Positions 1-12,598 of a DNA stretch of 64,000 bases are shown here, piece by piece (positions within the stretch are counted from its first letter, which is position 1; every line of letters starts with the position of its first letter). Below the pieces are notes generated by a model. It was given only the letters and a program-made list of their open reading frames with translations. It did no database searches and was not told the origin of the DNA. This DNA comes from Pandoraea oxalativorans (lineage in GTDB: Bacteria > Pseudomonadota > Gammaproteobacteria > Burkholderiales > Burkholderiaceae): contig NZ_CP011253.3 in the NCBI RefSeq assembly GCF_000972785.3, forward strand, positions 5,518,001-5,582,000. Reading direction: 5' to 3'. The position numbers were made by a program, and so were the translations under genes.

Positions 1-88
1 TCCTTCCTGTTCAGAGGGCTTAACGGCAGACACGCAGGGAAACTGTAGGGGCGGGATTACCTCGATACGACGTGTGACACGGGCCCGA

Positions 89-685
89 TCAGGCGGCCAG
101 CGGAGAAATCGCGGCGTCCGGCTCACCCGACACCACGGCGGGCGCGAGATCGGCGGCATGCGCGTGCTTCGCTTTCCGAGTCTTTCCGGCGCGCGACGGC
201 GGTGCGCACAGGCCGCAAACGTACTGGCCATGCGGCTCGTGCGCGTGCGTGACGAAATGGCCACCGCAGCGCGTGCACGGCGTCATCTGCAGCATCTTGC
301 TGTCGAAGAAGCGAACGAGCGTCCACGCGCGCGTAAATCCGAGCACCGCTTCCCATCCGTGCAACTCCACATGCTCCAGGTACAGGCGGTAAGCCTTGAC
401 GATGGCTTCGATGCCCTGGCATCCCCCGTACTGCACGAGGTGCCGGTAGATGTTGTGGAAAAGCGACGAGTGGATGTTCGGCAGCCACGTCACGAACCAG
501 TCGGTCGAGAACGGCAGCATGCCCTTGGGCGGCGAAGCGCCTTTGAGCTCTTTGTAGAGTTTGATGAGTCGATCGCGACTCAGGCTCGTCTCCGCTTCCA
601 GCAACTGGAGGCGGGCACCGAGTTCGATCAGTTCGATGGCCAGCTGGATTTCACGGGCTTCGAGGACGACGCTTTTGGTACGCAT
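89..685 (-). CDS. flhC: Flagellar transcriptional activator FlhC
   Basis: FlhC is the partner of FlhD in the FlhD4C2 complex, which activates class II flagellar promoters. The 198-residue product has the usual FlhC length. It carries the C-terminal zinc-binding pattern of paired cysteines (CTRCGG near residue 138, CGLC about 20 residues later) and the conserved WFVTWLPNIHSS segment. The frame stays open further upstream, but the ATG at 685 gives the family N-terminus MRTKSVVLEAREIQ, so that start is chosen. It lies 82 bases downstream of flhD and is presumably co-transcribed with it. The C-terminal tail after the zinc site is alanine- and basic-rich, as is common in Burkholderiales. Confidence 0.95.
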   Translation of the reverse strand: MRTKSVVLEAREIQLAIELIELGARLQLLEAETSLSRDRLIKLYKELKGASPPKGMLPFSTDWFVTWLPNIHSSLFHNIYRHLVQYGGCQGIEAIVKAYRLYLEHVELHGWEAVLGFTRAWTLVRFFDSKMLQMTPCTRCGGHFVTHAHEPHGQYVCGLCAPPSRAGKTRKAKHAHAADLAPAVVSGEPDAAISPLAA

Positions 686-767
686 ATACAGGCTTCCTGG
701 CAAATCACGCCAGCGCGGCCCCGATGACATCGGGCTGCGCGTGGCGTGCGTCGCGTATGTCGTACGT

Positions 768-1085
768 TCAGCCAATCTGCTCGACGGGCTGGCCCGCGAG
801 CAGAATCGAAGCATGCGACTGCTGCATACCCACGTCTTTCGCACCGTGCGTGAGGCTCGAGAGAATCACGTGGTCGTCGAATCGAAATCGGCACAGAAGC
901 TGGTTCGACCCCGCGAACTTGACGAGTTGAGCCAGTGTGAGACTGCCGAGCACGTCGGCAAGCTGGTCGCTGATGCCCAGGCGGAACATTGCCGCCGCGC
1001 GATCCTCACGGATCAGGCGCTGAGCCAGGACTAGGTAGGAGAGATTCAACTCACGAATCTCGTTCAGTGTTTCGCTGTTTCGCAT
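768..1085 (-). CDS. flhD: Flagellar transcriptional activator FlhD
   Basis: This is the DNA-binding co-activator that pairs with FlhC to switch on flagellar class II genes. The 105-residue product matches FlhD in length and in the motif run [14 protein letters not shown], then AMFRLG, then LAQLVKFA. It is the first gene of the flhDC pair and is preceded by a long non-coding region, typical for a master operon that integrates many regulators. The C-terminal residues after about position 90 are variable in the family, so they say little. Confidence 0.95.
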   Translation of the reverse strand: MRNSETLNEIRELNLSYLVLAQRLIREDRAAAMFRLGISDQLADVLGSLTLAQLVKFAGSNQLLCRFRFDDHVILSSLTHGAKDVGMQQSHASILLAGQPVEQIG

Positions 1086-1720
1086 GCGGCCCCCCGGCGC
1101 AATGGATGAATCTTGCGGTACTACTGTCTATTCCCTTGCATTGTGGACAAGGGCGAAAGATAAAGAAATCGGAGAAAAACTACAGAAAGGAGCGAGAAAA
1201 GCGGAAGATTATTGTAGGAATTTTTCCTACATGAGCGGCGCGCAGGGACCCTACGACGCGCTCGGGGGGGAACGTTCGATGACAGAGCGTGACGCCTTCA
1301 TGAAAGTGTCACGAAGCTGCGCTCTACTACTTGACTGTATTTCGGCGGACTTATGCCGAACTTTAGGCATCCTTGCAAAAAATTTCAGGGGGCTTCTGCA
1401 AGGGATGTCTGGATCGTACTTTGCCTATCGAGCGGGCACTGGAACAGAGCAATTACAAAGTGTTACAGATGTAGTGCCGCTCACCGAATCCGAGGTTTGG
1501 AAGCATTGTTCCGATGCCAGTTCCCGCCGTTTCGCTGAAATCGCGGCGCAACACCTTACAAATCCTTCCTATCGGTACCGTCTCGTGATTATCGTTTCGC
1601 CAGGCAATCTCTAAGAGAGGCCAGAATCCAGGCATCGTTCCCCATGCCCCGGCTTGACGTTACGTTGAGCAAAACTTCGGGATTGGGTGGGCCGGGTTTG
1701 GTGGGCTACGTTTGGCGGAC
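1086..1720. other. Intergenic region upstream of flhD, no credible gene
   Basis: About 635 bases separate flhD from the converging exporter gene. The base composition is more AT-rich than its surroundings. A frame on the plus strand (1084-1614) is open for 176 codons, but its product has no recognisable domain and it overlaps the flhD start. The region most plausibly holds flhDC promoter and regulator sites. Confidence 0.6.
1213..1231. promoter_or_regulatory. Inverted repeat upstream of flhDC (candidate operator)
   Basis: TGTAGGAA-TTT-TTCCTACA has perfect 8-base arms around a 3-base centre, about 130 bases upstream of the flhD start. It sits where a transcription factor controlling the flagellar master operon could bind. 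No regulator is assigned. Confidence 0.45.
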
Positions 1721-2953
1721 TTACGCCGCGCCTGCTGCGGGCGGCAGCGCGGGCCTCGCGCGACGGATGAGCAGCGTGTGGAAGGCCCAGGACAGCACGC
1801 CGCACACGGCCATGACCGCCGCCATCGGCACCGCCGAGCGGGCGTGCAGCAAGCCAACCGCCGCACCGGCGCTGGCCGCCGCAAGGAATTGCAGCGCCCC
1901 CAGCAGGGCCGACGCCGCCCCGGCACGCTGGTGTTGCCGGTTGAGCGCCTCGGCAATGGCGTTCGGCTGCGAAAAGCCGAGGCTCGTGACGAAGGCGAAC
2001 AACGGCACCATCAACCCGATCAGCCCGCCAAGCCCGAGCGCCGCCACGGCGAGCATCAGCAAACCGAGAATCGCGACCAGATTGTTGGTACGGCGCAACA
2101 CGTCGGCCGGACGCCGCGTGCGCAGCAAATACGCGTTGATCTGCGAGCCGCCGATGATCCCGCAGGCGTTCAGGCCGAACAGCCAGCCGTAATGGGCCGG
2201 ATCGACGCCGTACAGATTGATGAAGACGAAAGGCGAGCCGGTGATGTACGCGAACATGCCCGCCTGCGACACGCCGCCCGCCAGCGCATTGCCCATGAAC
2301 TCGCGGTCGCGCAGCAATGCGCCGTAGTTGTGCCACGCCGTCGTCAGCCAGTTACGTGCCTGCTTCGCGGCCTGACGCGTCTCGGGCAGCCAGTAGACAG
2401 CCATGCCAAAGCACATCGCGCCGAAGACCGTCAGTCCCCAGAAGATCCAGCGCCAGCCCACGAACATCAGCACCTGCCCGCCGATCAGCGGGGCGAGGAT
2501 GGGCGCTGCGCCCATGATGAGCGTCATGCGAGAGAGCACGCGCGCCACCGTCGCCGTATCGAACAGGTCGCGCGCCATGGCGCGGGCAATGACGAAGCAG
2601 GCGCATCCACCGACCGCCTGAATGAAGCGGCTGACGATCAGCGTTTCGATGTTGGAAGCGAGCGCGCATCCGGCGGATGCGAGCGTGTAGAGCGCCAGTC
2701 CGGCATAGAGCGGACGCTTGCGTCCGTACCGGTCGGCGAGCGGGCCGTGCAGCAACTGGCCGAGACCCAGCCCGATGAAGAACGATGCCAGGGAGAATTG
2801 CGCCGCGGCATCCGTCGTGTTCAGTTCACGCGCGATGCTCGGCAGCGCAGGCAGATACATGTCGATCGACAACGAGCCGATGGCCGACAGAATGCCGAGG
2901 ACGAAAACGGTACGGAAGGTTTGGGAGGGCGCGGACACCGTGGCAGCGGACAT
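1721..2953 (-). CDS. Bcr/CflA-family multidrug efflux MFS transporter
   Basis: This is a 410-residue major facilitator protein of the inner membrane, predicted to export drugs by proton antiport. The N-terminal helix contains SIDMYLPALPSIA, the signature of the Bcr/CflA (DHA1) subgroup. It is followed by the motif-A loop GPLADRYGRKRPL near residue 75. Twelve hydrophobic segments can be counted, and the length is normal. It reads towards flhD and has no operon partner. The actual substrate cannot be told from sequence. Confidence 0.85.
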   Translation of the reverse strand: MSAATVSAPSQTFRTVFVLGILSAIGSLSIDMYLPALPSIARELNTTDAAAQFSLASFFIGLGLGQLLHGPLADRYGRKRPLYAGLALYTLASAGCALASNIETLIVSRFIQAVGGCACFVIARAMARDLFDTATVARVLSRMTLIMGAAPILAPLIGGQVLMFVGWRWIFWGLTVFGAMCFGMAVYWLPETRQAAKQARNWLTTAWHNYGALLRDREFMGNALAGGVSQAGMFAYITGSPFVFINLYGVDPAHYGWLFGLNACGIIGGSQINAYLLRTRRPADVLRRTNNLVAILGLLMLAVAALGLGGLIGLMVPLFAFVTSLGFSQPNAIAEALNRQHQRAGAASALLGALQFLAAASAGAAVGLLHARSAVPMAAVMAVCGVLSWAFHTLLIRRARPALPPAAGAA

Positions 2954-3074
2954 TGGGCGAGGCCTAGGGTAATCCCGAATGATACGGCATTCGCCCCGAG
3001 TTCGCTTAAAAATTGGGCAGAGGGATCGTCCGATCGATCCCCTGCCCCGACGTACTTATCCGGCAACGACCGCG

Positions 3075-4793
3075 TCAGGCCGTCTTCTCTTCGTGCAACC
3101 CCAGCGATTCGACCATCTTCTCGCGCATGATGAACTTCTGCACCTTGCCCGTCACCGTCATCGGCATTTCGTCCACAAAGCGGATGTAACGCGGGATCTT
3201 GTAGTGCGCGATCTGATCTTTGCAGAAGGCGCGGATGTCGTCCTCCGTCGCGCTCTGTCCCGGTTTGAGGACGATCCAGGCGCAAACTTCCTCACCGTAC
3301 TTCGCGTCGGGAACACCGAACACCTGCACGGCCTGCACCTTCGGGTGCCGGAACAGGAACTCCTCGATCTCGCGCGGGTAAATGTTTTCGCCGCCACGAA
3401 TGAGCATGTCCTTCACACGGCCGACGATATTGCAGTAGCCATCCTCGTCGAGCGTCGCGAGATCGCCCGTGTGCATCCAGCCGTCGCGAATCGCCTCGCG
3501 CGTGCGTGGCTCGTCGTCCCAGTAGCCCAGCATGACCGAGTAGCCCTTCGTGCACAGTTCGCCCTTCTCGCCGACGGGCACGATTTCGCCTGCGGCATCG
3601 ACCAGCTTCACTTCGAGGTGCGGCTGCACGCGCCCGACGGTCGTCACGCGCTTGTCCAGCGGGTCGGTCGTGGTGGTCTGGAACGACACCGGGCTCGTCT
3701 CGGTCATGCCGTAGGCGATCGTCACTTCGCTCATGTGCATCTGGTCGATCACGCGCTTCATCGTCTCGATGGGGCATGGCGAGCCCGCCATGATGCCGGT
3801 ACGCAGCGTGTCGAAGTGATAGTTGCCGAAGTCCGGATGATCGAGCTGCGCGATGAACATCGTCGGCACGCCGTGCAACGCGGTGCAGCTTTCCTCCGAG
3901 ACGGCCGCCATCGTCCCCTTCGGATCGAACGCCTCGCCGGGGAAGACCATGGTCGCGCCCGTCGACACACAGGCCAGCACCGCCAGCACCATGCCGAAGC
4001 AGTGGTAGAACGGCACCGGAATACACAGGCTGTCGTGCTCGGAGAAGCGCATCGCCATGGCGATGTAGCGGCCGTTGTTGACGATGTTGTGATGCGTGAG
4101 CGTCGCGCCCTTCGGGTTGCCGGTCGTGCCGCTCGTGAACTGGATGTTGATGGGGTCGAAGCAATCGAGCGCGTCGGAGATCTTGCTCAGTGTGGCGAGG
4201 TCGGCGTCTGCGCCGAGCGTCACCACATCGCTGAAGTTGATCATGCCGGGCGTGTGCTCCATGCCCATGCGGATGATGGTGCGCAGCGTCGGGAGTTTCT
4301 CCGACTGCAACTGACCGGGGGCACACGTGGCCAGCTCCGGCGCCAGCACGTTGAGCATGTCGAGATAGCGCGACGTCTTGAACGATTCGGCCGCGACCAG
4401 CACCTTGCAGCCGACCTTGTTGAGCGCGTACTCCAGCTCGGCCAGCCGATAGGCCGGATTGATGTTCACGAGAATCAGGCCCGCACGTGCGGTGGCGAAC
4501 TGCGTGACCAGCCATTCGACCCGATTCGGCGACCAGATGCCTACCCGATCGCCCTTCTTCAGCCCAAGCGCAATGAGTCCGGCGGCAAAGGTGTCGACAT
4601 GCGCGATGAACTCTCGCCACGTCCAGTCCACGCCCTGCTCGCGGAACACGACCGCCTGTCGCTCGGGAAACTTCGCCGCCGTCTCGGCAAGCAGTCCGAA
4701 TACCGTCAACGTCGAAAGCGGTACGGTGGTCTCACCCTTCACATACGACAGTCCATTACGAGGTACAACGCCCGCACCTTCCCGGCTTTCCAT
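3075..4793 (-). CDS. AMP-binding acyl-CoA synthetase
   Basis: The product activates a carboxylic (fatty or branched) acid to its acyl-CoA through an acyl-adenylate. It has 572 residues. The P-loop-like motif [11 protein letters not shown] lies near residue 190, the YGMTETSP motif in the middle, the GWMHTGDLA hinge near 430 and the catalytic-lysine segment [10 protein letters not shown] near the end: the full ANL adenylating fold. The start at 4793 is preferred because GGAG sits 8 bases upstream; the frame stays open further out. A 14-base palindrome 97 bases upstream resembles LiuR sites, so a role in branched-chain acid catabolism is likely but inferred. Confidence 0.88.
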   Translation of the reverse strand: MESREGAGVVPRNGLSYVKGETTVPLSTLTVFGLLAETAAKFPERQAVVFREQGVDWTWREFIAHVDTFAAGLIALGLKKGDRVGIWSPNRVEWLVTQFATARAGLILVNINPAYRLAELEYALNKVGCKVLVAAESFKTSRYLDMLNVLAPELATCAPGQLQSEKLPTLRTIIRMGMEHTPGMINFSDVVTLGADADLATLSKISDALDCFDPINIQFTSGTTGNPKGATLTHHNIVNNGRYIAMAMRFSEHDSLCIPVPFYHCFGMVLAVLACVSTGATMVFPGEAFDPKGTMAAVSEESCTALHGVPTMFIAQLDHPDFGNYHFDTLRTGIMAGSPCPIETMKRVIDQMHMSEVTIAYGMTETSPVSFQTTTTDPLDKRVTTVGRVQPHLEVKLVDAAGEIVPVGEKGELCTKGYSVMLGYWDDEPRTREAIRDGWMHTGDLATLDEDGYCNIVGRVKDMLIRGGENIYPREIEEFLFRHPKVQAVQVFGVPDAKYGEEVCAWIVLKPGQSATEDDIRAFCKDQIAHYKIPRYIRFVDEMPMTVTGKVQKFIMREKMVESLGLHEEKTA

Positions 4794-4889
4794 GCTTTTT
4801 GTCTCCTGAAGCAATGCTGAAGTGGTGAATGCTGTCGCGCGACGACGGGTGGCTTCATATAACAATAGCGCGTCGCGTCGGGTTGACGT

Positions 4890-4903
4890 TTACGTTAACG
4901 TAA
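4890..4903. promoter_or_regulatory. LiuR-like palindromic operator
   Basis: TTACGTTAACGTAA is a perfect 14-base palindrome. Together with its TTGACG-flanked left side it resembles the operator of LiuR, the MerR-family regulator of leucine/isovalerate degradation in proteobacteria (motif recalled, not searched). It lies in the promoter region of the acyl-CoA synthetase. Confidence 0.5.
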
Positions 4904-4954
4904 TTCGAGTAACGGATCGAGTGGGGATGGCCCTGAGAAGGAGACGGTAAAACA

Positions 4955-4986
4955 AAAGCCCCACACATTCGCATGTATGGGGCTTT
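4955..4986 (-). terminator. Rho-independent terminator of the atp operon
   Basis: AAAGCCCC and GGGGCTTT form an 8-base stem 40 bases past the atpC stop. On the minus strand the stem is followed by a T-rich tail (TTTTGTTTT). Confidence 0.85.
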
Positions 4987-5026
4987 CGCAGACATTGCGC
5001 GGCGCGGGGCCAGCGCAACGCCGGTG

Positions 5027-5443
5027 TTACTTCGTGCGACGCAGCTTCTGGATCGCAGCGAGTTGGGCAATGGCTTCGGCCAGTTCGGCCTGAGCGGTTG
5101 CGTACTCGATGTTCGAATCCTTGTTCGACATTGCTTCTTCTGCACGACGCTTGGCTTCGTTAGCCTTCGCTTCGTCCAGATCCTTGCCGCGAATCGCGGT
5201 GTCGGCGAGCACAGTCACCGTGCCCGGCTGCACTTCGAGAATACCGCCCGCGACGAAGACGAAGTCCTCGTTGCCTGCTTCGTCCTCGATGCGAACCGCA
5301 CCCGGCTTGATGCGCGTGATCAGCGGCGTGTGGCCCGGCAGAATGCCGAGCTCGCCGGCTTCGCCGGGCAGCGCGACAAACTTCGCCTTACCCGAGAAGA
5401 TCTGCTCTTCCGCGCTGACGACGTCTACGTGAATGGTTGCCAT
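5027..5443 (-). CDS. atpC: ATP synthase F1 subunit epsilon
   Basis: This is the central-stalk regulatory subunit of the F1 sector. The 138-residue protein has the N-terminal beta-sandwich ([29 protein letters not shown]) and the C-terminal helical hairpin rich in Ala, Glu and Lys that can inhibit ATP hydrolysis. It is the last gene of the operon, 147 bases after atpD, and is followed by a clear terminator. Confidence 0.97.
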   Translation of the reverse strand: MATIHVDVVSAEEQIFSGKAKFVALPGEAGELGILPGHTPLITRIKPGAVRIEDEAGNEDFVFVAGGILEVQPGTVTVLADTAIRGKDLDEAKANEAKRRAEEAMSNKDSNIEYATAQAELAEAIAQLAAIQKLRRTK

Positions 5444-5590
5444 AATCGCTCCCGTTGAGTGTGATGAAGCGGCAGGCGCGCCAGTCCGGACGTTGCCGTC
5501 CTCGCTTCGCTACCCCGCCCCGCAACAGTCACCTGCCGAGCTTCGGTGGCGCCTCTTGCGAGACACCGCCGTCGCCCGACACTCAACCGT

Positions 5591-7000
<1,410 letters not shown>

Positions 7001-7043
7001 TCAAATTCATTTCGCCTTGCGGCGCATCGGCCCGTGCCACCGC

Positions 7044-7931
7044 TTAAACTGCGGCGGCGCCACCCACGATTTCGGACAGTTCCTTCGTAATCGCTGCTTG
7101 ACGGCCCTTGTTGTAGACCATCTGCAATTCACCGATCACGGTCTTTGCATTGTCCGATGCGGCCTTCATGGCCACCATGCGGGCGGACTGTTCCGACGCC
7201 ATGTTCTCCGCGACTGCCTGATACACGACAGCTTCGACGTAACGCACCAGCAGGGGATCGACGACCGTCTTCGCATCCGGTTCGTAGATGTAGTCCCACG
7301 AATGCTGCGCCGGCACGGCGCTCGGGTCGTCCGACTCGCCTTCGAACTTCTCCGGCAGCGGCAGCAGCTGTTCGACCACGGCTTCCTGCTTCATCGTGTT
7401 GACGAAGCGGTTATAAGCCAGATAAACGGCGTCGAGCTTGCCTTCGGCATACGCGTCGAGCTGCAGCTTCACAGCACCGATCAGCTTGTCCAGATGCGGG
7501 GTGTCGCCCAGTTGCACAACGTGCGATACCACCTTCGCGCCGATACGGTTCAGGAAACCGAAGCCCTTGCCGCCGATAGCGGTGGCCTCGATCTTCAGGC
7601 CCTGTGCTTCGATATCCTTCATCTTGGCCACCACGGCACGCAGCACGTTGGTGTTCAAGCCGCCGCACAGGCCCTTGTCCGTCGTCACCACGATGATGCC
7701 GGCCGCTTTCGCGTCCGCATGCTTCACCATGAACGGGTGGTGGTATTCCGGATTCGCCTGGCCCATATGCGCGGCGATCTGGCGCACCTTGTCAGCGTAC
7801 GGCCGGGCATGACGCATGCGTTCCTGCGCCTTGCGCATCTTCGACGCGGCCACCATTTCCATGGCCTTGGTGATCTTGCGCGTGTTTTGCACGCTCTTGA
7901 TCTTGCCGCGAATTTCCTTCATTCCAGCCAT
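7044..7931 (-). CDS. atpG: ATP synthase F1 subunit gamma
   Basis: The gamma subunit is the rotating central shaft that couples proton flow to catalysis. At 295 residues it has the conserved N-terminal helix [29 protein letters not shown], written here only as its start [10 protein letters not shown]. The C-terminal helix has the family pattern [14 protein letters not shown]. The length is normal. It sits between atpA and atpD in the standard order. Confidence 0.97.
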   Translation of the reverse strand: MAGMKEIRGKIKSVQNTRKITKAMEMVAASKMRKAQERMRHARPYADKVRQIAAHMGQANPEYHHPFMVKHADAKAAGIIVVTTDKGLCGGLNTNVLRAVVAKMKDIEAQGLKIEATAIGGKGFGFLNRIGAKVVSHVVQLGDTPHLDKLIGAVKLQLDAYAEGKLDAVYLAYNRFVNTMKQEAVVEQLLPLPEKFEGESDDPSAVPAQHSWDYIYEPDAKTVVDPLLVRYVEAVVYQAVAENMASEQSARMVAMKAASDNAKTVIGELQMVYNKGRQAAITKELSEIVGGAAAV

Positions 7932-8019
7932 TGCTTACTCCTTGTCTCGGCGCGACGTTCGTTGTTGCCTGAACATCGCGCCTTCCCGGGTCCGTTGAAT
8001 AGTTGCCGATTCAACCGGA

Positions 8020-9561
8020 TTAGTAAGCGCCGGTCTTCTTGAAGTCCTTGATCGCAGCGTGCAGAGCAGCGTCGTCGTCCTTCGAGAGATCTTTGGTCTC
8101 TTCGATGCGGCCGATGAGCGCGCCGTGGCTCGTCTTCAGAACTTCGCGCAGACCCTTTTCGAACGGCAGAACCTGAGCGATTTCGAGATCGTCCAGATAG
8201 CCGTTGTTGGCGGCGAACAGCGACACAGCCAGTTCCCACACTTGCAGCGGCGCGTATTGCGGCTGCTTGAGCAGTTCCGTCACGCGGCGGCCGCGCTCGA
8301 GCTGCTTGCGGGTGGCTTCGTCCAGGTCCGAAGCGAACTGCGCGAACGCAGCCAGCTCACGGTACTGTGCGAGGTCGGTACGGATACCGCCCGACAGCTT
8401 CTTGATGACCTTCGTCTGCGCTGCACCACCCACACGCGACACCGAGATACCGGCGTTGATTGCGGGGCGGATACCGGCGTTGAACAGGTCGGTTTCCAGG
8501 AAGATCTGGCCGTCGGTAATCGAGATCACGTTCGTCGGAACGAATGCGGTCACGTCACCGGCTTGCGTTTCAATGATCGGCAGTGCCGTCAGCGAGCCGC
8601 TCTGGCCCTTGACTGCGCCGTTCGTGAACTTCTCGACGTACTCTTCCGAGACGCGGGCAGCACGCTCAAGCAGACGCGAGTGGAGATAGAACACGTCACC
8701 CGGGTAAGCTTCGCGGCCCGGCGGGCGGCGCAGCAGCAGCGAGATCTGACGATAGGCCCAGGCTTGCTTGGTCAAGTCGTCATAAATGATCAGCGCGTCT
8801 TCGCCACGATCGCGGAAGTATTCGCCCATCGTGCAACCGGCGTACGGTGCGATGAACTGCATGGCGGCCGAGTCCGAAGCGGTGGCGGTCACGATGATCG
8901 TGTATTCCATCGCGCCGTGCTCTTCGAGCTTGCGCACCACGTTCATGATCGACGAAGCCTTCTGGCCGATCGCGACGTAGACGCAGGTCACGCCCTTGCC
9001 CTTCTGCGAAATGATCGTGTCGATGGCGACAGCGGTCTTACCCGTCTGACGGTCACCAATGATCAGCTCACGCTGGCCGCGGCCGATCGGCACCATGGCG
9101 TCGATAGCCTTCGTACCGGTTTGCAGCGGCTGCGAGACCGACTTACGCCAGATCACGCCCGGGGCAATCTTTTCGATTGCGTCGGTTTCCTTCGCGTTGA
9201 TCGGACCCTTGCCGTCGATCGGCAGGCCCAGTGCGTCAACGACGCGGCCCTTCAGTTCCGGGCCGACCGGCACTTCCAGAATGCGGCCCGTGCACTTGAC
9301 GGTGTCGCCTTCCGAGATGTGCTCGTATTCGCCCAGAATCACGGCGCCGACGGAGTCGCGCTCGAGGTTCAGTGCCAGACCGAACGTATTGCCCGGGAAT
9401 TCCAGCATTTCGCCCTGCATCACGTTCGACAGGCCGTGGATGCGGCAGATGCCGTCAGTCACCGAGATCACGGTGCCTTCGTTACGGACTTCGGCGCCGC
9501 TATCGAGACCTTGAATCCGGCTCTTGATCAGTTCGCTGATTTCAGAGGGATTGAGTTGCAT
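8020..9561 (-). CDS. atpA: ATP synthase F1 subunit alpha
   Basis: This is the non-catalytic nucleotide-binding subunit of F1. The 513-residue protein has the Walker A motif GDRQTGKTA near residue 170 and the alpha signature [10 protein letters not shown] near 375. The N-terminal ISELIKSRI segment is typical of bacterial alpha subunits. It follows atpH by 45 bases. Confidence 0.98.
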   Translation of the reverse strand: MQLNPSEISELIKSRIQGLDSGAEVRNEGTVISVTDGICRIHGLSNVMQGEMLEFPGNTFGLALNLERDSVGAVILGEYEHISEGDTVKCTGRILEVPVGPELKGRVVDALGLPIDGKGPINAKETDAIEKIAPGVIWRKSVSQPLQTGTKAIDAMVPIGRGQRELIIGDRQTGKTAVAIDTIISQKGKGVTCVYVAIGQKASSIMNVVRKLEEHGAMEYTIIVTATASDSAAMQFIAPYAGCTMGEYFRDRGEDALIIYDDLTKQAWAYRQISLLLRRPPGREAYPGDVFYLHSRLLERAARVSEEYVEKFTNGAVKGQSGSLTALPIIETQAGDVTAFVPTNVISITDGQIFLETDLFNAGIRPAINAGISVSRVGGAAQTKVIKKLSGGIRTDLAQYRELAAFAQFASDLDEATRKQLERGRRVTELLKQPQYAPLQVWELAVSLFAANNGYLDDLEIAQVLPFEKGLREVLKTSHGALIGRIEETKDLSKDDDAALHAAIKDFKKTGAY

Positions 9562-9606
9562 ATGTGCTCCTGATATTCAATTCTTCGCAGGCGTTTCGCG
9601 CCGGCC

Positions 9607-10137
9607 TCAGGCCGTCAGCGACGTCCGCATAGCCGCCAGGCGGGCGCGCACCGAAGTGTCCAGCACCTCGTCGCGAACCACCACACGCACGCCGCCGATG
9701 AGCGACGGGTCTACCGTCACGCTCGGGTTGAGCTTGCAGCCGAACTTGTGCTCGAGGCTCTTGACCAGCGAGGTCAATTGCTCACCTTCGAGCGGGAAGG
9801 CGCTTTCGATCGTGGCGTCTGCCGAACCGGCAGCAGCGTTCTTCAACGCTTCGAACTGTTCGGCGATTTCCGGCATGGCAACCAGACGACCGTTTTCGAC
9901 CACAGCGGCGACGAAGTTGCGCACTTCGGCGTCGGTCGATTTCACGGCAGCGGTCAGCACGTCGACAACTTGCGACGGCGTCACTTTCGGATCGTCGGCC
10001 AGGTTGGCCACTTCGGGCAGCGCTGCCACTTGCGACAGTTCACGCACGAGCTGCGCCCAGCGATTCAGATCGCCGGACTTGGCCACGCGGAACAACGCTT
10101 CGGCATACGGACGAGCGATGGTTGCGAGTTCGGCCAT
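9607..10137 (-). CDS. atpH: ATP synthase F1 subunit delta
   Basis: Delta is the stator protein linking the b-subunit stalk to the crown of F1. The 176-residue product begins with [11 protein letters not shown], the family hallmark. It ends with the conserved [20 protein letters not shown] pattern near the C-terminus. The start codon is 2 bases from the atpF stop, which suggests translational coupling. Confidence 0.96.
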   Translation of the reverse strand: MAELATIARPYAEALFRVAKSGDLNRWAQLVRELSQVAALPEVANLADDPKVTPSQVVDVLTAAVKSTDAEVRNFVAAVVENGRLVAMPEIAEQFEALKNAAAGSADATIESAFPLEGEQLTSLVKSLEHKFGCKLNPSVTVDPSLIGGVRVVVRDEVLDTSVRARLAAMRTSLTA

Positions 10138-10139
10138 GA

Positions 10140-10610
10140 TCAGAGCTCTGCCTTGAGTTGGTTCAGCAGGTCGGCATGTGCCTTGGCGTCGACTTCACGC
10201 TTCAGGATCTGCTCGGCGCCCTTCACTGCCAGACCAGCCACGTCTTCGCGCAGCGATTCACGGACCTTGACGGCCTGATTCTCGGCTTCTGCTTTGGCGT
10301 TGGCGATGATACGAGCCGCTTCGGCTTGCGCCTGCGACTTGATCTCTTCGGCCACGGCCTGAGCGCGCTTCTCGGCGTCGGCAATACGCTTCGCGCCTTC
10401 GTCGCGGGCTTCCGCGAGGGCTTGCGTGGAGCGCTTGTTGGCGGCTTCCAGTTCAGCCTTGCCCTTATCGGCAGCGGCCAGACCGTCAGCGATTTTCTTC
10501 GCGCGTTCGTCGATAGCCTTGATCAGCGGCGGCCACACGAACTTCATCGTGAACCACGCCAGGATCAGAAACACGACGGTTTGCGCGAACAGAGTTGCGT
10601 TAATGTTCAC
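10140..10610 (-). CDS. atpF: ATP synthase Fo subunit b
   Basis: Subunit b forms the peripheral stalk: one N-terminal membrane helix ([20 protein letters not shown]) followed by a long charged alpha-helix of Ala, Glu and Lys that reaches F1. The length of 156 residues is standard for the proteobacterial protein. It lies between atpE and atpH. Confidence 0.97.
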   Translation of the reverse strand: MNINATLFAQTVVFLILAWFTMKFVWPPLIKAIDERAKKIADGLAAADKGKAELEAANKRSTQALAEARDEGAKRIADAEKRAQAVAEEIKSQAQAEAARIIANAKAEAENQAVKVRESLREDVAGLAVKGAEQILKREVDAKAHADLLNQLKAEL

Positions 10611-10735
10611 GGTGTTTCCTTTCGGTGATGCGAATCGATTGGCAAAACAGCGCGCCCCATTATGCCTGCTGGCTTGGGCGCGCCGTTCATGTCCAGTTGG
10701 CCGCGCGGGTCATGGCGCGACCGGCCGAAAGTAAC

Positions 10736-11011
<276 letters not shown>

Positions 11012-11085
11012 TTATGGATAGAGACTTAAAACTTGAAAATTTGAAAAACTAAACTTGGAAAACCCGTAACTACCGCATCAACCGA

Positions 11086-11934
11086 TCAGTGATGGTCGTG
11101 CGCCTGGCCGATATACACCAACGTCAACATCATCATGATGAACGCCTGGAGCAACACGATCAGGATGTGGAAAATCGCCCATGCGGTGCCGGCAATGATG
11201 TGACCGACAAAACCCAGCACCGACGCATCTGCGCCAAAGCTCCAGATACCGCCCAGCAGAGCGATCAGCAGGAACACCAGTTCGCCAGCGTACATATTGC
11301 CGAACAGTCGCATACCGAGCGACACGGTCTTGGCACAGAATTCGATGATGTTGAGCAGCAGGTTCGGGATCCACAGGAGGAAGTGGTTACCGAACGGTGC
11401 GGTGAACAGCTCATGCATGAAGCCGCCAGCGCCCTTGATCTTGAAGCTGTAGAACAGCATCAGAATGAGCACGCCGACCGAGATACCGAGCGTGCCGTTA
11501 AGGTCGGCCGTCGGAACGATACGATGATGCGTGATGATGGAACCCAGACCGACCCAGCCGATCACCTTCGACGGCAGATCGACCGGCAGCAAGTCCAGCG
11601 AGTTCATGAGCGCGACCCAGACGAACACGGTCAGCGCGAGCGGCGCGATGAAGGCACGATTGCCGTGCACGATGCTCTTCGACTGGTCTTCGACCATTTC
11701 GACGAGCATTTCGACCGCAGCCTGGAAACGGCCCGGCACGCCCGAGGTTGCCTTGCGGGCGGCCAACCACAGAATGAAGCAGCCCAGAGCGCCCATCGCG
11801 ATCGACCAGAACATGGTGTCCCAGTTGATGATCGAGAAATCGACGATGCTAGTCTGAGTCGAGCTCGCAAGGTTCTGCAGGTGGTGCGAAATGTACTCCG
11901 ACGGGTTCGGAGCGTGGCCGGCTTCTACTGACAT
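11086..11934 (-). CDS. atpB: ATP synthase Fo subunit a
   Basis: Subunit a supplies the two proton half-channels next to the c-ring. The 282-residue membrane protein contains the essential arginine in [14 protein letters not shown] and the final helix with [14 protein letters not shown]. The frame is open 11 codons further upstream. The start [21 protein letters not shown] is preferred because it gives the usual N-terminus. Confidence 0.96.
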   Translation of the reverse strand: MSVEAGHAPNPSEYISHHLQNLASSTQTSIVDFSIINWDTMFWSIAMGALGCFILWLAARKATSGVPGRFQAAVEMLVEMVEDQSKSIVHGNRAFIAPLALTVFVWVALMNSLDLLPVDLPSKVIGWVGLGSIITHHRIVPTADLNGTLGISVGVLILMLFYSFKIKGAGGFMHELFTAPFGNHFLLWIPNLLLNIIEFCAKTVSLGMRLFGNMYAGELVFLLIALLGGIWSFGADASVLGFVGHIIAGTAWAIFHILIVLLQAFIMMMLTLVYIGQAHDHH

Positions 11935-12003
11935 AGCGATCAAACACCCAATTATGAAAATCCGCACACGGTAGCGTGTCGACGCGTGAGCGGTTTTTCA
12001 CCG

Positions 12004-12504
12004 CTACTTCAGTGCCATCGCAAGCCAATAGGCCTTGAGCGTCAGCACAAAGGTGACCAGGAACGCTACCCAATGCACATCGGGGTAACCGAACGCTACT
12101 GCCACCAACAACGCGATCGTCGTTGCTACCTTGACCGCTTCTCCCATCACTAACGAACCGACGGAGAGGCGATCACCTGACATTCTTAACCGCAGCGCAA
12201 ACAATGCGCCCGGTATCCATCCAATCATTCCACCCAGCCATGCGGACACCGCCGCGTCTCGTGGCGATGCCGAGAGTAACCACCAGGCCAGTGTCGCTAT
12301 CAGCGACAACAGCGCCTGGGCTCCCACCACCCTGAATGGAGTCACACGGGATGCGCGCCCCACATCGGGACCGAACAGGCGCTCGGCCTGCGCACGCGTG
12401 AGCGGAACGATAGTTTCTTGCTCCTGCTCGTCGTCCCAAGCCTCTGTTGCATGCGCCGGCGCTTGCGGTTTCGGTTCCAAGTTCGACCGGTTTTGATCGG
12501 TCAT
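12004..12504 (-). CDS. atpI: ATP synthase subunit I (assembly-associated)
   Basis: AtpI heads many bacterial atp operons and helps c-ring assembly without being part of the final enzyme. The 166-residue protein has a charged N-terminal tail of about 55 residues. This is followed by four hydrophobic segments, including GWIPGALFALRLRM, as expected for the family. It is the first gene of the operon, about 70 bases downstream of a good sigma-70-like promoter. Confidence 0.88.
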   Translation of the reverse strand: MTDQNRSNLEPKPQAPAHATEAWDDEQEQETIVPLTRAQAERLFGPDVGRASRVTPFRVVGAQALLSLIATLAWWLLSASPRDAAVSAWLGGMIGWIPGALFALRLRMSGDRLSVGSLVMGEAVKVATTIALLVAVAFGYPDVHWVAFLVTFVLTLKAYWLAMALK

Positions 12505-12568
12505 CTCGTAGCCTCCCCGCCCGACTCGTGCAAACGAATGGGCTCTTCAAGCAGTTTAAACCCGCGAG

Positions 12569-12598
12569 ATTTTACGGGAAATTACGAAGGCCAGTCAA
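12569..12598 (-). promoter_or_regulatory. Probable sigma-70 promoter of the atp operon
   Basis: On the minus strand, TTGACT is followed 18 bases later by TAAAAT, ending about 65 bases before the atpI start codon. This is the only strong promoter-like pair seen ahead of atpI. Confidence 0.6.

Noticed and set aside
1..88. Left edge of the window
   Set aside because: No gene or terminator can be supported in 88 bases; motA would be expected further left but is not visible.
1084..1614. A 176-codon plus-strand open frame upstream of flhD
   Set aside because: It overlaps the flhD start, has no recognisable domain or convincing ribosome site, and lies where the flhDC control region is expected.
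2979..4820. A 613-codon plus-strand frame opposite the acyl-CoA synthetase
   Set aside because: Its composition is that of an antisense shadow; the minus strand has all the ANL motifs.
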